From an uncultured Coriobacteriaceae bacterium (lineage in GTDB: Bacteria > Actinomycetota > Coriobacteriia > Coriobacteriales > Coriobacteriaceae), in assembly GCA_944319885.1 (NCBI GenBank), contig CALUFC010000002.1:1-64000 (forward strand): DNA of 64,000 nucleotides. Direction: 5' to 3'. Within the stretch, counting starts at the first letter, position 1, and each line of letters starts with the position of its first letter. The notes beneath the pieces were generated by a model. That model did no database searches. It worked only from the letters and a program-made list of their open reading frames with translations, and was not told the origin of the DNA. Positions 8,975 to 17,826 of the stretch are shown one piece after another. The position numbers and the translations under genes are program-made.

Positions 8975-10078
8975 TCATCCTCCAATTTGCGACATGAAGC
9001 GCTCGGTACCCTCGATCATCTGATGTTCTTGCGGCTTATGCGCCACGGCATCGCGCCAGATGGCAGCGACGGCAGCATCATCGCCGGTGCGCAGCGTCTC
9101 GCGCACCCGGTATTCGGCGTCTGAGAACAAGCACGGCCGAATCGCACCGTCGGCGGTCAGGCGCATGCGATTGCAGGCACTGCAGAAGTGGTTCGACATC
9201 GCCGAGATGAAGCCCACGGTACCCGCCGCGCCCGGAAAGCGCCAATACGCCGCCGGCCCGGCACCAGCGGGACCGTCATCTGCCACAACCGGCTCGAGGG
9301 CGCCAATGCCGACATCCGCGCCGGCGCGCGCAACATGCGCACGGAGCTCCGCGGAGGGCACCGTGTCGCTTGCATCCCACGCTCCGGCATTCGCCCCGCC
9401 GGGACAATGGGGGCCGCTCGCCGCCGCATCGCTTATCGCACCACCCGCGACCTCGGAAACATCCAACGCGCGCGTGGTCCCTGTCTCCTCATCGCCAATG
9501 GGCATGTACTCAATAAAGCGCACGTGCACAGGCCGGTCGAGCGAGAGCCTGGCGAGCCCGAAGATATCCTGGTTAAGACGGCGCACCACCACGCAGTTCA
9601 CCTTCACTGGATCAAAACCGTACGCGAGCGCCGCATCGATGCCCGCGAGCGTCTGCTCAAGGCGGCCGAGCCGTGTGATCTCACGGAATTGCGCGGGATC
9701 GAGCGTATCGAGTGAGATGTTCACCCGATCAAGCCCGGCATCTTTGAGCTCGGGGGCCAACCGCGGCAACAGCGCGCCGTTGGTAGTGAGCGAGACATCT
9801 TCGATCTCGGGAATGGCGCGAATCGCCCGGATAAGCGGCACGATGCGATGCGAAACGAGTGGCTCGCCCCCGGTCAGGCGAATGCGACGCACACCCTCGG
9901 CGGCAACGATGCGCACGAAGCGCGCGATCTCCTCGGCGGTGAGCAGCTCGTCGTGGGCACGCGGCGGCACCCCTTCAGGCGGCATGCAGTACACGCAGCG
10001 GAAATTGCATTTATCGGTCACCGCGATACGCAGATAGCTGATACCGCGACCAAAGCCGTCATGAAGCTCCTCCGCCAT
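8975..10078 (-). CDS. moaA: GTP 3',8-cyclase
   Basis: A radical-SAM enzyme starting molybdenum-cofactor synthesis from GTP. The N-terminal cluster motif is C24-x3-C28-x2-C31. The C-terminal second cluster region reads [22 protein letters not shown]. The protein ends in Gly-Gly, as in other MoaA proteins, where this tail is needed for activity. About 30 extra Ala/Gly-rich residues precede the GPAAYWRF segment. GAGGAG lies 5 nt before the ATG. It is first in a moaA/moaC-mobB operon; no moaB, moaD, moaE or moeA is within the window. Confidence 0.95.
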   Translation of the reverse strand: MAEELHDGFGRGISYLRIAVTDKCNFRCVYCMPPEGVPPRAHDELLTAEEIARFVRIVAAEGVRRIRLTGGEPLVSHRIVPLIRAIRAIPEIEDVSLTTNGALLPRLAPELKDAGLDRVNISLDTLDPAQFREITRLGRLEQTLAGIDAALAYGFDPVKVNCVVVRRLNQDIFGLARLSLDRPVHVRFIEYMPIGDEETGTTRALDVSEVAGGAISDAAASGPHCPGGANAGAWDASDTVPSAELRAHVARAGADVGIGALEPVVADDGPAGAGPAAYWRFPGAAGTVGFISAMSNHFCSACNRMRLTADGAIRPCLFSDAEYRVRETLRTGDDAAVAAIWRDAVAHKPQEHQMIEGTERFMSQIGG

Positions 10079-10498
10079 CGCCGCTCCTCACCGTCTCACG
10101 AGGCGCACTGCGCAACCGGCGCCCTTCGTCTTCGCATTATTCTTATTTGAGTATCATACCGCAATGCTGGGCGCACAGGATGCCTCCCGTACGCTCGACA
10201 CGAGAGGAGACGCGCACACTGGTGGTGAAAATGCAGGTATTCAATGATTCCCGATGGCGCTTCTGAGTAGCCAGCCCCCATGCGATGATGGGCGCGCCCT
10301 TTTACCAGCTAACATTTTGCTGGAGGCCTGATGCTACATTGGCACACAACGTCAAACCATTGCGTAGCCGAAAAAACAAATTCAACCGACGGCTTCGTTC
10401 CATGAAAATCGAATACTCCGCCCCGAACATGCGGCACCATACGCCGCCGAGACGGGCGTGCGCCCTGTGCGCGCCCGCCTCGGCGGCTGGACTTCGGC
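10079..10498. other. 420-bp intergenic region between moaA and the ABC exporter operon
   Basis: No convincing ORF was found. At 10443-10487 lies a strong hairpin: GCCGCCGAG pairs with CTCGGCGGC, continued by CGGGCG with CGCCCG. It lies 12 nt beyond the exporter stop and probably ends that transcript, though no T run follows. Near moaA a TATGAT on the minus strand (about 10150-10156) is a possible -10. I looked for a molybdenum-cofactor riboswitch and could not support one. Confidence 0.5.
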
Positions 10499-12445
10499 CT
10501 AATCAAGCTCCTTCAGGCCCTGGCACAGCTGCCAATACTCGCCGTGCATCGCATACAGCTCGTCGTGCGTGCCGCGCTCGATGATGCGGCCGTGGTCGAG
10601 CACCATGATGGCGTCGGCATCGCGCACGGTGGAGAGCCGGTGCGCGATCATGAAGGTCGTGCGACCGTCCATAAGCTGCTTCATGCCGCGGTTGATGAGC
10701 ATCTCGGTGCGCGTATCGATCGAAGAGGTCGCCTCGTCCAAGATGAGCACCGGCGGATCGGCGATAGCGGCCCGAGCGATGGCCAAAAGCTGCCGCTGAC
10801 CTTGGGAGAGATTCGCGCCATCCGAAGTCACCATCGTGTCATATCCGTGCGGCAGGCGCTGGATGAAGCTGTCGGCGTTGGCAACGCGCGCCGCGGCGCG
10901 CACCTCCTCGTCGGTTGCATCGAGCTTACCGAAGCGGATGTTCTCCGCAATGGTGCCGGTAAATAGATGCGTATCTTGCAGCACGATGCCCAGGCTGCGA
11001 CGCAGCGAGTCCTTCTCGATGTTCTTGACGTTGATGCCATCGAAGGTGATCTCGCCATCCTGCACATCATAAAAGCGGTTGATGAGGTTGGTGATCGTCG
11101 TCTTGCCTGCGCCCGTGGAACCCACGAACGCGATGGTCTGCCCGGGCTCGGCGTAGAGGTTGATATCGTGGAGCACCTCATGTGCCGCCTCGTAGCCAAA
11201 GTTCACATCGTGGAAGCGTACGTCGCCGCGCAGTGGGAGCGACCCCACGGCGAGAACCGTTCCATCAACGCCAACGGCTGTGTCACCAACCTGTGCACCC
11301 GCCTCGCAAGCGGCGGGCTCAGACGAGTTGGCGTGCGAGCGAGCCGGGGTCTCGGCGACGCGTACGAGCGCGCCCCACGATCCGATGCCCCAGCCCTGCG
11401 GAATGCGCCAGACCCACGAGCTCTTGCCCGTCTGTTCGAGGCGCACCCGTCCTTCGTCGACCTCGGGCTCCTCGTGCATGGCAGCGAACACGCGCTCGGC
11501 ACCTGCCAGTGCTGAAAGCAGGAAGTTCGACTGCTGCGTGAACTGGTTGATGGGCAACGCGGTCTGGCGCACCAGCACGAGGTAGCTCGCGAGGGCGCCC
11601 ACGTCGATCGCGCCGGTGATGGCCATCCAACCGCCAACCGCCGCCACGATGGCGTAGTTCACATAGCTGATGGAAACAACAGCGGGGATCATCGAGGCAG
11701 CATATGCCTGCGCACCCGTGCCTGCAAGACGCAGCTGCTCGTTCCTCTCGCCAAACGACGCCACGTTGGCAGCCTCATGGTTGAACACCTTCACAACCTT
11801 CTGGCCACACACCATCTCCTCGACATAGCCATCGAGCTCGCCGAGCACCGTCTGCTGCGTCTGGAAGTACCGGCGGCTGCGATGCGTGGAAAAGCCGATG
11901 TAGGCGAACATGGCCACATACCCCAGCACAACGATGAGCGAAAGCTGCCAGTTCAAGATGAAGATCATGGTGAGCGTGCCCACGATCTGGATGAAGCTCT
12001 GGATAACCATGGCGAAGCTGTTGTTCATCGCCTCGGCAACCGTATCGACATCGTTGGTGAAGTAGCTCATGATATCGCCGCGACTCCGCGTATCGAAGTA
12101 ACGGAGGGGCAGCGTTTGGATGTGCTCAAACAAGTCGCGGCGAATATCGACCAGCACCTTCTGGGCAGCATGCACCATCGTCTGGGTGTACCCGAGGGCA
12201 GCAACAACACCCGCAAGGTAGATGCATGCCGTGAGGATGATGTTCTCGACAAACGCTGTGTAATTCCCTGCTGCGAGCGCATCGACCACGGGGCGGATCA
12301 TGTATGTACCCAACAGGTTGGCAACAGCCGATACGGTAACGAGCACCGCCACGGCGGCAAAGAGCAGCTTGTGCCTTCCCAGATACGCCATCAGCTCTCG
12401 TACCGTATGGAGCAGGTTTTTGGGCTTGTTTCCCGGTGCCGGCAT
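10499..12445 (-). CDS. ABC exporter half-transporter, permease plus ATPase (canonical site), 648 aa
   Basis: An N-terminal six-helix exporter domain (about residues 20-320) is followed by an ATPase domain with Walker A GSTGAGKTT, signature LSQGQRQL and Walker B VLILDEAT, including the catalytic Glu. Between them is an unusually long Gly/Ala-rich linker of about 60 extra residues before the FHDVNFGYE strand. The start overlaps the stop of the upstream exporter gene by one base (TGATG), so the two products most likely form a heterodimeric drug or lipid exporter. A MarR gene heads the operon. Confidence 0.93.
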   Translation of the reverse strand: MPAPGNKPKNLLHTVRELMAYLGRHKLLFAAVAVLVTVSAVANLLGTYMIRPVVDALAAGNYTAFVENIILTACIYLAGVVAALGYTQTMVHAAQKVLVDIRRDLFEHIQTLPLRYFDTRSRGDIMSYFTNDVDTVAEAMNNSFAMVIQSFIQIVGTLTMIFILNWQLSLIVVLGYVAMFAYIGFSTHRSRRYFQTQQTVLGELDGYVEEMVCGQKVVKVFNHEAANVASFGERNEQLRLAGTGAQAYAASMIPAVVSISYVNYAIVAAVGGWMAITGAIDVGALASYLVLVRQTALPINQFTQQSNFLLSALAGAERVFAAMHEEPEVDEGRVRLEQTGKSSWVWRIPQGWGIGSWGALVRVAETPARSHANSSEPAACEAGAQVGDTAVGVDGTVLAVGSLPLRGDVRFHDVNFGYEAAHEVLHDINLYAEPGQTIAFVGSTGAGKTTITNLINRFYDVQDGEITFDGINVKNIEKDSLRRSLGIVLQDTHLFTGTIAENIRFGKLDATDEEVRAAARVANADSFIQRLPHGYDTMVTSDGANLSQGQRQLLAIARAAIADPPVLILDEATSSIDTRTEMLINRGMKQLMDGRTTFMIAHRLSTVRDADAIMVLDHGRIIERGTHDELYAMHGEYWQLCQGLKELD

Positions 12446-14187
12446 CAGCGCTCACCTCCCTTATCAGCGCCATATTGCTGCGAGGTGTAGATCTCGCGAT
12501 AGATCTCGCTCGTAGCCAGCAGTTCTTCGTGCGTGCCCGCTGCGCTGATGCGGCCGTCATCGAGCACCACGATCATGTCGGCGCCTTCAACCGAATTCAC
12601 ACGCTGCGCGATGATGATCTTTGTCACGTCCGTAAGCTCGGCAAGCGCGGCGCGAATCTGGGCGTCGGTCGTCATGTCGACCGCACTCGTGGAGTCATCG
12701 AAAATGATGATCTTCGGATGCTTGAGCAGGGCGCGTGCGATGCACAAGCGCTGCTTCTGCCCGCCCGAGACGTTCACACCACCCTGGCCGAGGTCGTAGT
12801 CGAGCCCGCCGGGCAGCCGGTCGAGAAACTCATCCACCCGCGCTTGACGACACGCCGCAAGCAACTCCTCGTCGCTCGCTTTAGCGTCGCCCCAGCGCAG
12901 GTTATCGCGGACCGTTCCCGAGAAGAGCACGTTTTTCTGAAGCACGATGGCAACGGCATCGCGGAGCGCGGCCAAATCGTAGGCGCGCACATCGACACCG
13001 CCCACGCAGACCCGTCCCGCGGTCGCATCGTAGAGGCGCGGTATGAGCTGCACGAGCGTAGTCTTACCCGAACCCGTGCCACCGAGTATCCCTATCGTAG
13101 AGCCGGCGGGAATCGCAAGCGAGATGTGCTCGAGCACGTTTTTCTCGGCATCCGCGCGGTACTTGAACGAGACGTCGTCGAACACGATCGAGCCGTCGGC
13201 GACGTGCATGATCGCATGGTCGGGCGAGGTGAGGTCGATGGGCTCATCCAGCACCTCAAAGATGCGGTGCACGCTTGCGAGCGAGCGCGTAAGCAGCAAA
13301 AACACGTTGGAGATCATGATGAGCGAGTTCAAGATCTGCATCACGTATGACAGGAAGCCCGTGAGCTCGCCCACCTGGAGCGCCCCGCCTAAGATCATCT
13401 GTCCGCCGAACCACATGATAAGGGTCGTAGCGGTATACATCGAGACGTAGAGCACGGGCATGTTGAGCACTGCCAGCCGAAACGTCTGCTCGCTTGTGGC
13501 GGCAAGGCCCTCGTTCACGCGGCGAAACTCCTCGCACTCAAAGTCGCCGCGCACGTACGCCTTCACCGCGCGTACCGCCGTGAGCATCTCCTGCACCACG
13601 TCGTTGAGCTTATCGACCGTCGCCTGCAGCACCCCGTAGAGCGGGCTCACATGCTTCACGATCAGATAGATCGCGACGGCCATCACCGGAACCACGCCGC
13701 AAAAGACCAGCGCGAGCTCGGCATTGAGGTAGAACGCGAACGCAAACCCGATGATGAGCATCACCGGACCGCGCACCATGGGACGGAAGCCTGCATTGAG
13801 CGCATTTTGGATTACGGTGACATCGGTCGTCATACGCGTCACAAGCGACGAGGTTTCAAAATGGTCGAGGTTGGCGAACGAAAATCCCTGCACCTTCTGA
13901 TACTCGGCCGCACGCAGATGCGCACCCAGCCCATAGGCGGCGCGCGCCGCGAACCGCGCGTACAGCAGGCCCGTGATAAGCGCGGCGAGAGCGCAGGCGC
14001 CCATGAGCAGGCCCTGGCCCGCGATATAGTCGAGGTCGCGATTCGTGACGCCGATATCGATGATATCGGCCATGAGGATGGGGATCACCATCTCAAAGGC
14101 GCTCTCGATCACCACCAGCAGCATGCCGAGCACGGCATCGCGCCGGTACTGCCCGAGGTAGGAAACAATGCGGCGAAGCTCATGCAT
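12445..14187 (-). CDS. ABC exporter half-transporter, permease plus ATPase (degenerate Walker B), 580 aa
   Basis: This is the partner of the next gene. Transmembrane helices fill about residues 15-310, then an ATPase domain with Walker A GGTGSGKTT and signature VSGGQKQR. The Walker B end reads IIIFDDST, with Asp in place of the catalytic Glu. That asymmetry is typical of heterodimeric exporters with one consensus and one non-hydrolysing ATP site. The ATG lies inside the MarR gene (8-nt overlap) behind GAGGTGA. Resemblance is to multidrug heterodimers; the true substrate is unknown. Confidence 0.93.
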   Translation of the reverse strand: MHELRRIVSYLGQYRRDAVLGMLLVVIESAFEMVIPILMADIIDIGVTNRDLDYIAGQGLLMGACALAALITGLLYARFAARAAYGLGAHLRAAEYQKVQGFSFANLDHFETSSLVTRMTTDVTVIQNALNAGFRPMVRGPVMLIIGFAFAFYLNAELALVFCGVVPVMAVAIYLIVKHVSPLYGVLQATVDKLNDVVQEMLTAVRAVKAYVRGDFECEEFRRVNEGLAATSEQTFRLAVLNMPVLYVSMYTATTLIMWFGGQMILGGALQVGELTGFLSYVMQILNSLIMISNVFLLLTRSLASVHRIFEVLDEPIDLTSPDHAIMHVADGSIVFDDVSFKYRADAEKNVLEHISLAIPAGSTIGILGGTGSGKTTLVQLIPRLYDATAGRVCVGGVDVRAYDLAALRDAVAIVLQKNVLFSGTVRDNLRWGDAKASDEELLAACRQARVDEFLDRLPGGLDYDLGQGGVNVSGGQKQRLCIARALLKHPKIIIFDDSTSAVDMTTDAQIRAALAELTDVTKIIIAQRVNSVEGADMIVVLDDGRISAAGTHEELLATSEIYREIYTSQQYGADKGGER

Positions 14188-14791
14188 GGGGCGTCACCTC
14201 GCCTGCACCGACCTCTGAGTTGTGAACGGAAGGGGTCTTCGCGCTCCGCCCATCCGCTCCCTCCCCTGCCATCGAGCTCGCAGCACGCCCTTCCGCCGCA
14301 CTCTGCGCGAGCTTCCGCCCGTAGGCACGCAGATTTGCGTGTGCGCGCTGCAAATAGTCGGCGAAGGCATCGCGCTCTTCGGGTGAGAAGCCCCCGAGCA
14401 TGGCAATCGCCTCCTCGTTGCAGGCAGCGCTCCATGCGCGCGACACGCGCTCGCCCTCCTGCGTAAGCGATACCACTTTGCGGCGGCGGTCGTCGGCATG
14501 GGGGGCAACGGCAACGAACCCCTTACGCTCGAGCGCATCGAGCATGCGGGAAACACCTGCCGGATCAAGCTCATAGTAATCGGCGAACTCACGTGCCGTG
14601 CACGGGCCGTTCTTGGCAAGGTAGCTCAGCAGTTTGGGCTGCCCGGTGCCCAGTCCGATTTTCGCCATGAACGGGTGCATCAGCTGCTTCTGGGCATGAC
14701 TCGCACGAAACAGCAGCATACGATAGTCGCTGAGATCGCTCGGCGCGACATCGGCGACCGTTGTTGATTTTTCGCGGCGCTTGTCTTGCAT
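14180..14791 (-). CDS. MarR family transcriptional regulator, 203 aa
   Basis: A winged helix-turn-helix regulator. The DNA-binding part is visible as QPKLLSYLAKNGPCTAREFADYYELDPAGVSRMLDALERKG, followed by a wing with DDRRRK. The C-terminal tail of about 45 residues is low-complexity and longer than usual. The ATG at 14791 follows GAGGGG; an ATG 9 codons upstream lacks such a site. It overlaps the first exporter gene by 8 nt, so it very likely controls the MarR-ABC-ABC operon, perhaps by binding the palindrome just upstream. Confidence 0.9.
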   Translation of the reverse strand: MQDKRREKSTTVADVAPSDLSDYRMLLFRASHAQKQLMHPFMAKIGLGTGQPKLLSYLAKNGPCTAREFADYYELDPAGVSRMLDALERKGFVAVAPHADDRRRKVVSLTQEGERVSRAWSAACNEEAIAMLGGFSPEERDAFADYLQRAHANLRAYGRKLAQSAAEGRAASSMAGEGADGRSAKTPSVHNSEVGAGEVTPHA

Positions 14792-14813
14792 GGCCCCTCG
14801 CAATACTTGACAC

Positions 14814-14826
14814 ATCAACTATTGAT
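14814..14826. promoter_or_regulatory. Candidate MarR operator
   Basis: ATCAA-CTA-TTGAT is a perfect inverted repeat in an AT-rich stretch 23 nt upstream of the marR start, overlapping where a promoter is expected. MarR proteins commonly bind such short palindromes and repress their own operon. Assignment is inferred from position and symmetry. Confidence 0.5.
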
Positions 14827-14958
14827 ATAGCAAGTAGTAACGCGCCGCGAACGTGCTGTCAACAGGGCAGGGTCAATATAACGAACTGTTAGCGAGCGAG
14901 CGCACAACGGACGGCCCCCGAGAGGGCCGTCCGCATGGAAGCTGGGGTCGCGATGAGT

Positions 14959-15954
14959 TTAGTCGTCGTAGCCCGAGTTGCCGTCATCGTAGCCCGAGTT
15001 GCCGTCATCGTAGCCCGAGTTGCCGTCGTCATACCCGGAGTTGCCATCGTCGTAGCCGCTGTCATGGCTGCTCGAGGGAGCTGGGGCGGGCGCGGCAGTA
15101 GACGCTGCAGCGACGGCCGGTGCGGGCGCCGCAGCGGTCACATCGTCGTCGCCATAGTCGCTCACGCCGTCGTCCTCGGCGTCATCGTAGTTGGTTGCAC
15201 CGTCATCGTAGCCCGAGTTGCCGTCGTCCCACGAATCGCGATCATCCCAATCGTCGTTGTGCTCGTAATCCGCCTCGAGCACCTTGCCAGTGCGGGCATC
15301 GACCTCGAAGTCATACTCGATGCCGTTCGCCATAAACTCGAGTTCGTACACGCCATCATCCAGCTCGTAGTCGTGCTCGTGGAACGTCACGCCCGACGGA
15401 TCGAGTCCCAGCTGCCCCAGTACCAGCTGCTTGGCGGCATCGATGCCAATGAGCCCCGCGTCATCGAGATCATCCTCCCCAAGCGCGTAAGCGCTCGACC
15501 CCAACCCGCGATCGCTCGCCGCGTGCTGCACACTCGTCGCCATATCATCCATAAAGTGAGCAGAGGGCACATCGGAGCCGTCTGCGATCTTGAGCACGAT
15601 ATTGCGCTCGCGACCGCCGATGCCGTTTTCGAAATATCCGTCGTCATCGATCTCGCCAACAAGCTCGCCGGCAACTGTGGTTGCCGGACGGCCCACCGCG
15701 TCGTCGTAGTCGGCAAGCACGAGCGCGCCGTCTTCGTTGGCACCGGCAACCGACACCACGTCGCCCTGCGCGTCGTAGGCAATCTCGATCTCGGGATTCA
15801 CGCTCAGAAGCACGCTGCCGATGGGCGTTGCATCGCCGCTGCCTCCAACGGGTGACGCGGAAACCCCTCCCCCACAGCCGCTGAGCCCGGCGATCAGGGC
15901 GACGCACGCGCCCATACCTGCAATGCGTGAGATAGTCCTCATGGTGGCCTTCAT
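14959..15954 (-). CDS. Lipoprotein with RsgI-like and PepSY-like parts and a repeated SGYDD tail, 331 aa
   Basis: Residues 1-27 form a lipoprotein signal with lipobox LSGC, so the protein is probably anchored outside the membrane. Residues about 40-75 (SVLLSVNPEIEIAYDAQGDVV) resemble the extracytoplasmic start of RsgI proteins. A PepSY-like unit follows at about 190-250 (GIDAAKQLVLGQLG, then a strand ending VDARTGKVLEADY). The tail is Asp/Tyr-rich with five SGYDD repeats and an Ala/Pro stretch. The ATG at 15954 follows AAGGAGG. It lies downstream of sigI-rsgI, has its own shared promoter-like element, and probably belongs to that signalling system. Confidence 0.8.
   Translation of the reverse strand: MKATMRTISRIAGMGACVALIAGLSGCGGGVSASPVGGSGDATPIGSVLLSVNPEIEIAYDAQGDVVSVAGANEDGALVLADYDDAVGRPATTVAGELVGEIDDDGYFENGIGGRERNIVLKIADGSDVPSAHFMDDMATSVQHAASDRGLGSSAYALGEDDLDDAGLIGIDAAKQLVLGQLGLDPSGVTFHEHDYELDDGVYELEFMANGIEYDFEVDARTGKVLEADYEHNDDWDDRDSWDDGNSGYDDGATNYDDAEDDGVSDYGDDDVTAAAPAPAVAAASTAAPAPAPSSSHDSGYDDGNSGYDDGNSGYDDGNSGYDDGNSGYDD
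14962..15045. repeat. 21-bp tandem repeat (four full units) encoding GNSGYDD
   Basis: Units at 14962-14982, 14983-15003, 15004-15024 and 15025-15045 are nearly identical, with a degenerate fifth at 15046-15066 and a further partial copy near 15204-15224. The unit length keeps the frame, so copy number can vary without breaking the lipoprotein. Confidence 0.95.
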
Positions 15955-16005
15955 GGTTCCTCCTTCAGTCACCGGATGGTTCCGGTTGTTCCATCTGACA
16001 GTGAT

Positions 16006-16042
16006 AGGTTGCGGAGGGAGCACGGGCAAACCGGGGTCGTGC
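16006..16042 (-). promoter_or_regulatory. Candidate SigI-type promoter of the lipoprotein gene
   Basis: On the minus strand this 37-nt element matches the sigI leader element at 25 of 37 positions, with shared blocks CGACCCCG, then GTGC 8 nt later, then CT-n-CGCA-n-CC. The ACCCC core resembles the -35 type described for SigI factors. It ends 52 nt before the lipoprotein ATG. Confidence 0.5.
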
Positions 16043-16120
16043 GGAACTTTTTTTCGATTGTTTTCAAGCAACGTCATCGAGCACGCTGCGGCAGGTCGCA
16101 ACGATGAACGCAGCGCTCCG

Positions 16121-16879
16121 TTAGTCGTCGTAGTCGCTGTAGCCCGAGTCTCCGTACCCGCTATCATCGCTGGGCGCCGGCGCGGGACTTGGAGCGGGCA
16201 CGGCGGGTGCCGCCGGCTCGGGCTCGGGGGTTGGACCGGGCTCGGGTACCGCGACGATCACGGCGTCGGGCAGCTCATCTGCCGCCGCCTGCACCGCCTC
16301 GATATCCGCCTTCCGTGCAACCATAATGCCCTCGCCGACATGCTCAGAGAGATCCTCGATCAAGCGCTCTTCTATCTCGGCGCGCCACGGCTCGTCATCT
16401 GAGGCGACATCGAGCGCCACCGCGCCGCCCGCTGCGAGGTCACCCGCATCCTCAGCGCGGTCGGTCAGCTCGAAGACCACCGTCTCGGCGTCCTTACCGT
16501 ACGACCAATAGTCCTCAATCAGGGCATCGCCGTCGGCGTTCTCACCGGTAAGGCCCACCACGCGATCGAACCGATTGACCTCGATGGCAACGGACGGATT
16601 AATCTCAAGATGCACGGTGCCGCGCGGCGTCTGCCAGAACCACGCGCCGCCGATGATCGCAACGCAGAGGCACGCGGCGGCAGCCAGCCAGCACGCCTTG
16701 CGTGACGAGCCGCGGCGCCGGACGGCATCGGAGGCATCGTCTACGGGCGTGTCGGCGAGGTAGATGTCCTCGCGCATCTCGCCCACGGTGTACCCCAAGT
16801 TGGGCACGCGCATCACGCGCCCCGCTTCGTCGAGCACGACGGCATGGCTCAGCATGCACTCGAGCACCAGGTATCTCAT
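16121..16879 (-). CDS. RsgI-like membrane anti-sigma factor, 252 aa
   Basis: Residues 1-50 match the RsgI N-terminal anti-sigma domain (MRYLVLECMLSHAVVLDEAGRVMRV). One membrane helix lies at about 62-82, and the outer part opens with VHLEINPSVAIEVNRFDRVVGLTGEN, the RsgI periplasmic core. The end is Pro/Ala-rich and closes with an Asp/Ser/Tyr tail (SGYGDSGYSDYDD) like that of the neighbouring lipoprotein. The ATG overlaps the sigI stop (ATGA). In Firmicutes, RsgI holds SigI inactive until an outside signal arrives; the same is inferred here. Confidence 0.88.
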   Translation of the reverse strand: MRYLVLECMLSHAVVLDEAGRVMRVPNLGYTVGEMREDIYLADTPVDDASDAVRRRGSSRKACWLAAAACLCVAIIGGAWFWQTPRGTVHLEINPSVAIEVNRFDRVVGLTGENADGDALIEDYWSYGKDAETVVFELTDRAEDAGDLAAGGAVALDVASDDEPWRAEIEERLIEDLSEHVGEGIMVARKADIEAVQAAADELPDAVIVAVPEPGPTPEPEPAAPAVPAPSPAPAPSDDSGYGDSGYSDYDD

Positions 16880-17631
16880 GCCGCATCGCCCCCCGCCATC
16901 TTGCGCGGGGCACCGACCACCTTATAGAGGTGGCCGCGGATGATATCGAACCCGTTGGTATAGATAAGCAGCATCGCCACGAGGTAGCGACGATGGCGCT
17001 CGAGCGTTTTGCGTTCGACCCCCGCGCCCTTGGCGAGCGCGGCGAGCGGCAGCTTGCCCGTTTTCTCGAGCTGCTCGATGAGCTCGACATGCTCACGCGC
17101 GTAGCGGATGGCTTGGCGGCACACTTCAAGTGTGCGATCCTGCTTGGGGCAGTTATCGGCTACGTCGCCAAACGAGACGCCGAAGGTCTCGAGCAGAGCT
17201 GCGAGCTCTGCGATCTCCTTGCGCGTCGCCTCCCGCACCATACCCTCGTCCATATCGGGGTGCTCGCCGGCAAGCTGCTCCGCAAGGGGACGGCGCTCAT
17301 CGCCGTCGGCGTCTTCGGTCGCGGCGTCGAGCGATACAACCGTGAGATGACGCGCCTCGCGGCGGCGGTAGTCGATGAGGCGATTCTTGATGAAGCGTGC
17401 AGCGAGCGGCAGGAAGGCGCCACGCCGTGCGTCGTATGCCATTATCGCCTCATGAAACGCGAACATAGCGATTCCCAGCTCGTCATCAGACCCCTCAATG
17501 GGAGACCGCCCCATGAACTTCGCCGTCTCGGCTTTAATGAACGGCAGGTAATCGCGCACCAGGTCATCAGCCCGATGCGTGTCCCTTTGCGCCGCCCGCA
17601 CGCGCGCGGCAATGTCGTTCCGCAAGCCCAT
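16876..17631 (-). CDS. SigI-family RNA polymerase sigma factor, 251 aa
   Basis: The N-terminal region carries sigma-70 region 2 in the SigI form: LVRDYLPFIKAETAKFMGR, then DDELGIAMFAFHEAIMAYDARRGAFLPLAARFIKNRLIDYRRRE. The C-terminal part (about 185-240) is the DNA-binding unit. GGGGAG precedes the ATG. It is first in a sigI-rsgI operon, and its leader holds the element shared with the lipoprotein gene, suggesting autoregulation. SigI factors are best known from Bacillus (heat) and clostridia (polysaccharide sensing); its role here is unknown. Confidence 0.9.
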   Translation of the reverse strand: MGLRNDIAARVRAAQRDTHRADDLVRDYLPFIKAETAKFMGRSPIEGSDDELGIAMFAFHEAIMAYDARRGAFLPLAARFIKNRLIDYRRREARHLTVVSLDAATEDADGDERRPLAEQLAGEHPDMDEGMVREATRKEIAELAALLETFGVSFGDVADNCPKQDRTLEVCRQAIRYAREHVELIEQLEKTGKLPLAALAKGAGVERKTLERHRRYLVAMLLIYTNGFDIIRGHLYKVVGAPRKMAGGDAA

Positions 17632-17650
17632 GGTCTCCCCTTCTGCCTAT

Positions 17651-17687
17651 AGGATGCGCAGCGCGCACCCGCGTTTCGGGGTCGCAC
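17651..17687 (-). promoter_or_regulatory. Candidate autoregulated SigI promoter of sigI-rsgI
   Basis: This is the second copy of the 37-nt element with the CGACCCCG core, ending 20 nt before the sigI ATG. The shared spacing in two leaders within one locus argues for a common activator. No TTGACA-type -35 is evident. Confidence 0.5.
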
Positions 17688-17826
17688 AGGCAAATCGGTC
17701 GATATGCTGGAATGTTGAGCGTACCGGGCCTGCAGCCTACGGTAGGTAAGGAGAGATGACGGATTTGGTAAAGAATCGGCAAGGCATCTGTGGCACATGC
17801 GAGCTTGTCACAACGCCACACGCCTG

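Noticed and set aside
6717-9023. Open plus-strand frame of 768 codons over the M24, BI-1 and moaC-mobB genes
   Set aside because: It mirrors three well-recognised minus-strand genes, has no ribosome site and is a His/Arg/Ala-rich product typical of antisense frames in G+C-rich DNA.
10079-10340. Possible molybdenum-cofactor riboswitch before moaA
   Set aside because: GCCTCC/GGAGGC complementary hexamers occur about 140 nt apart, but the rest of the conserved core could not be found and a plausible -10 lies downstream of them.
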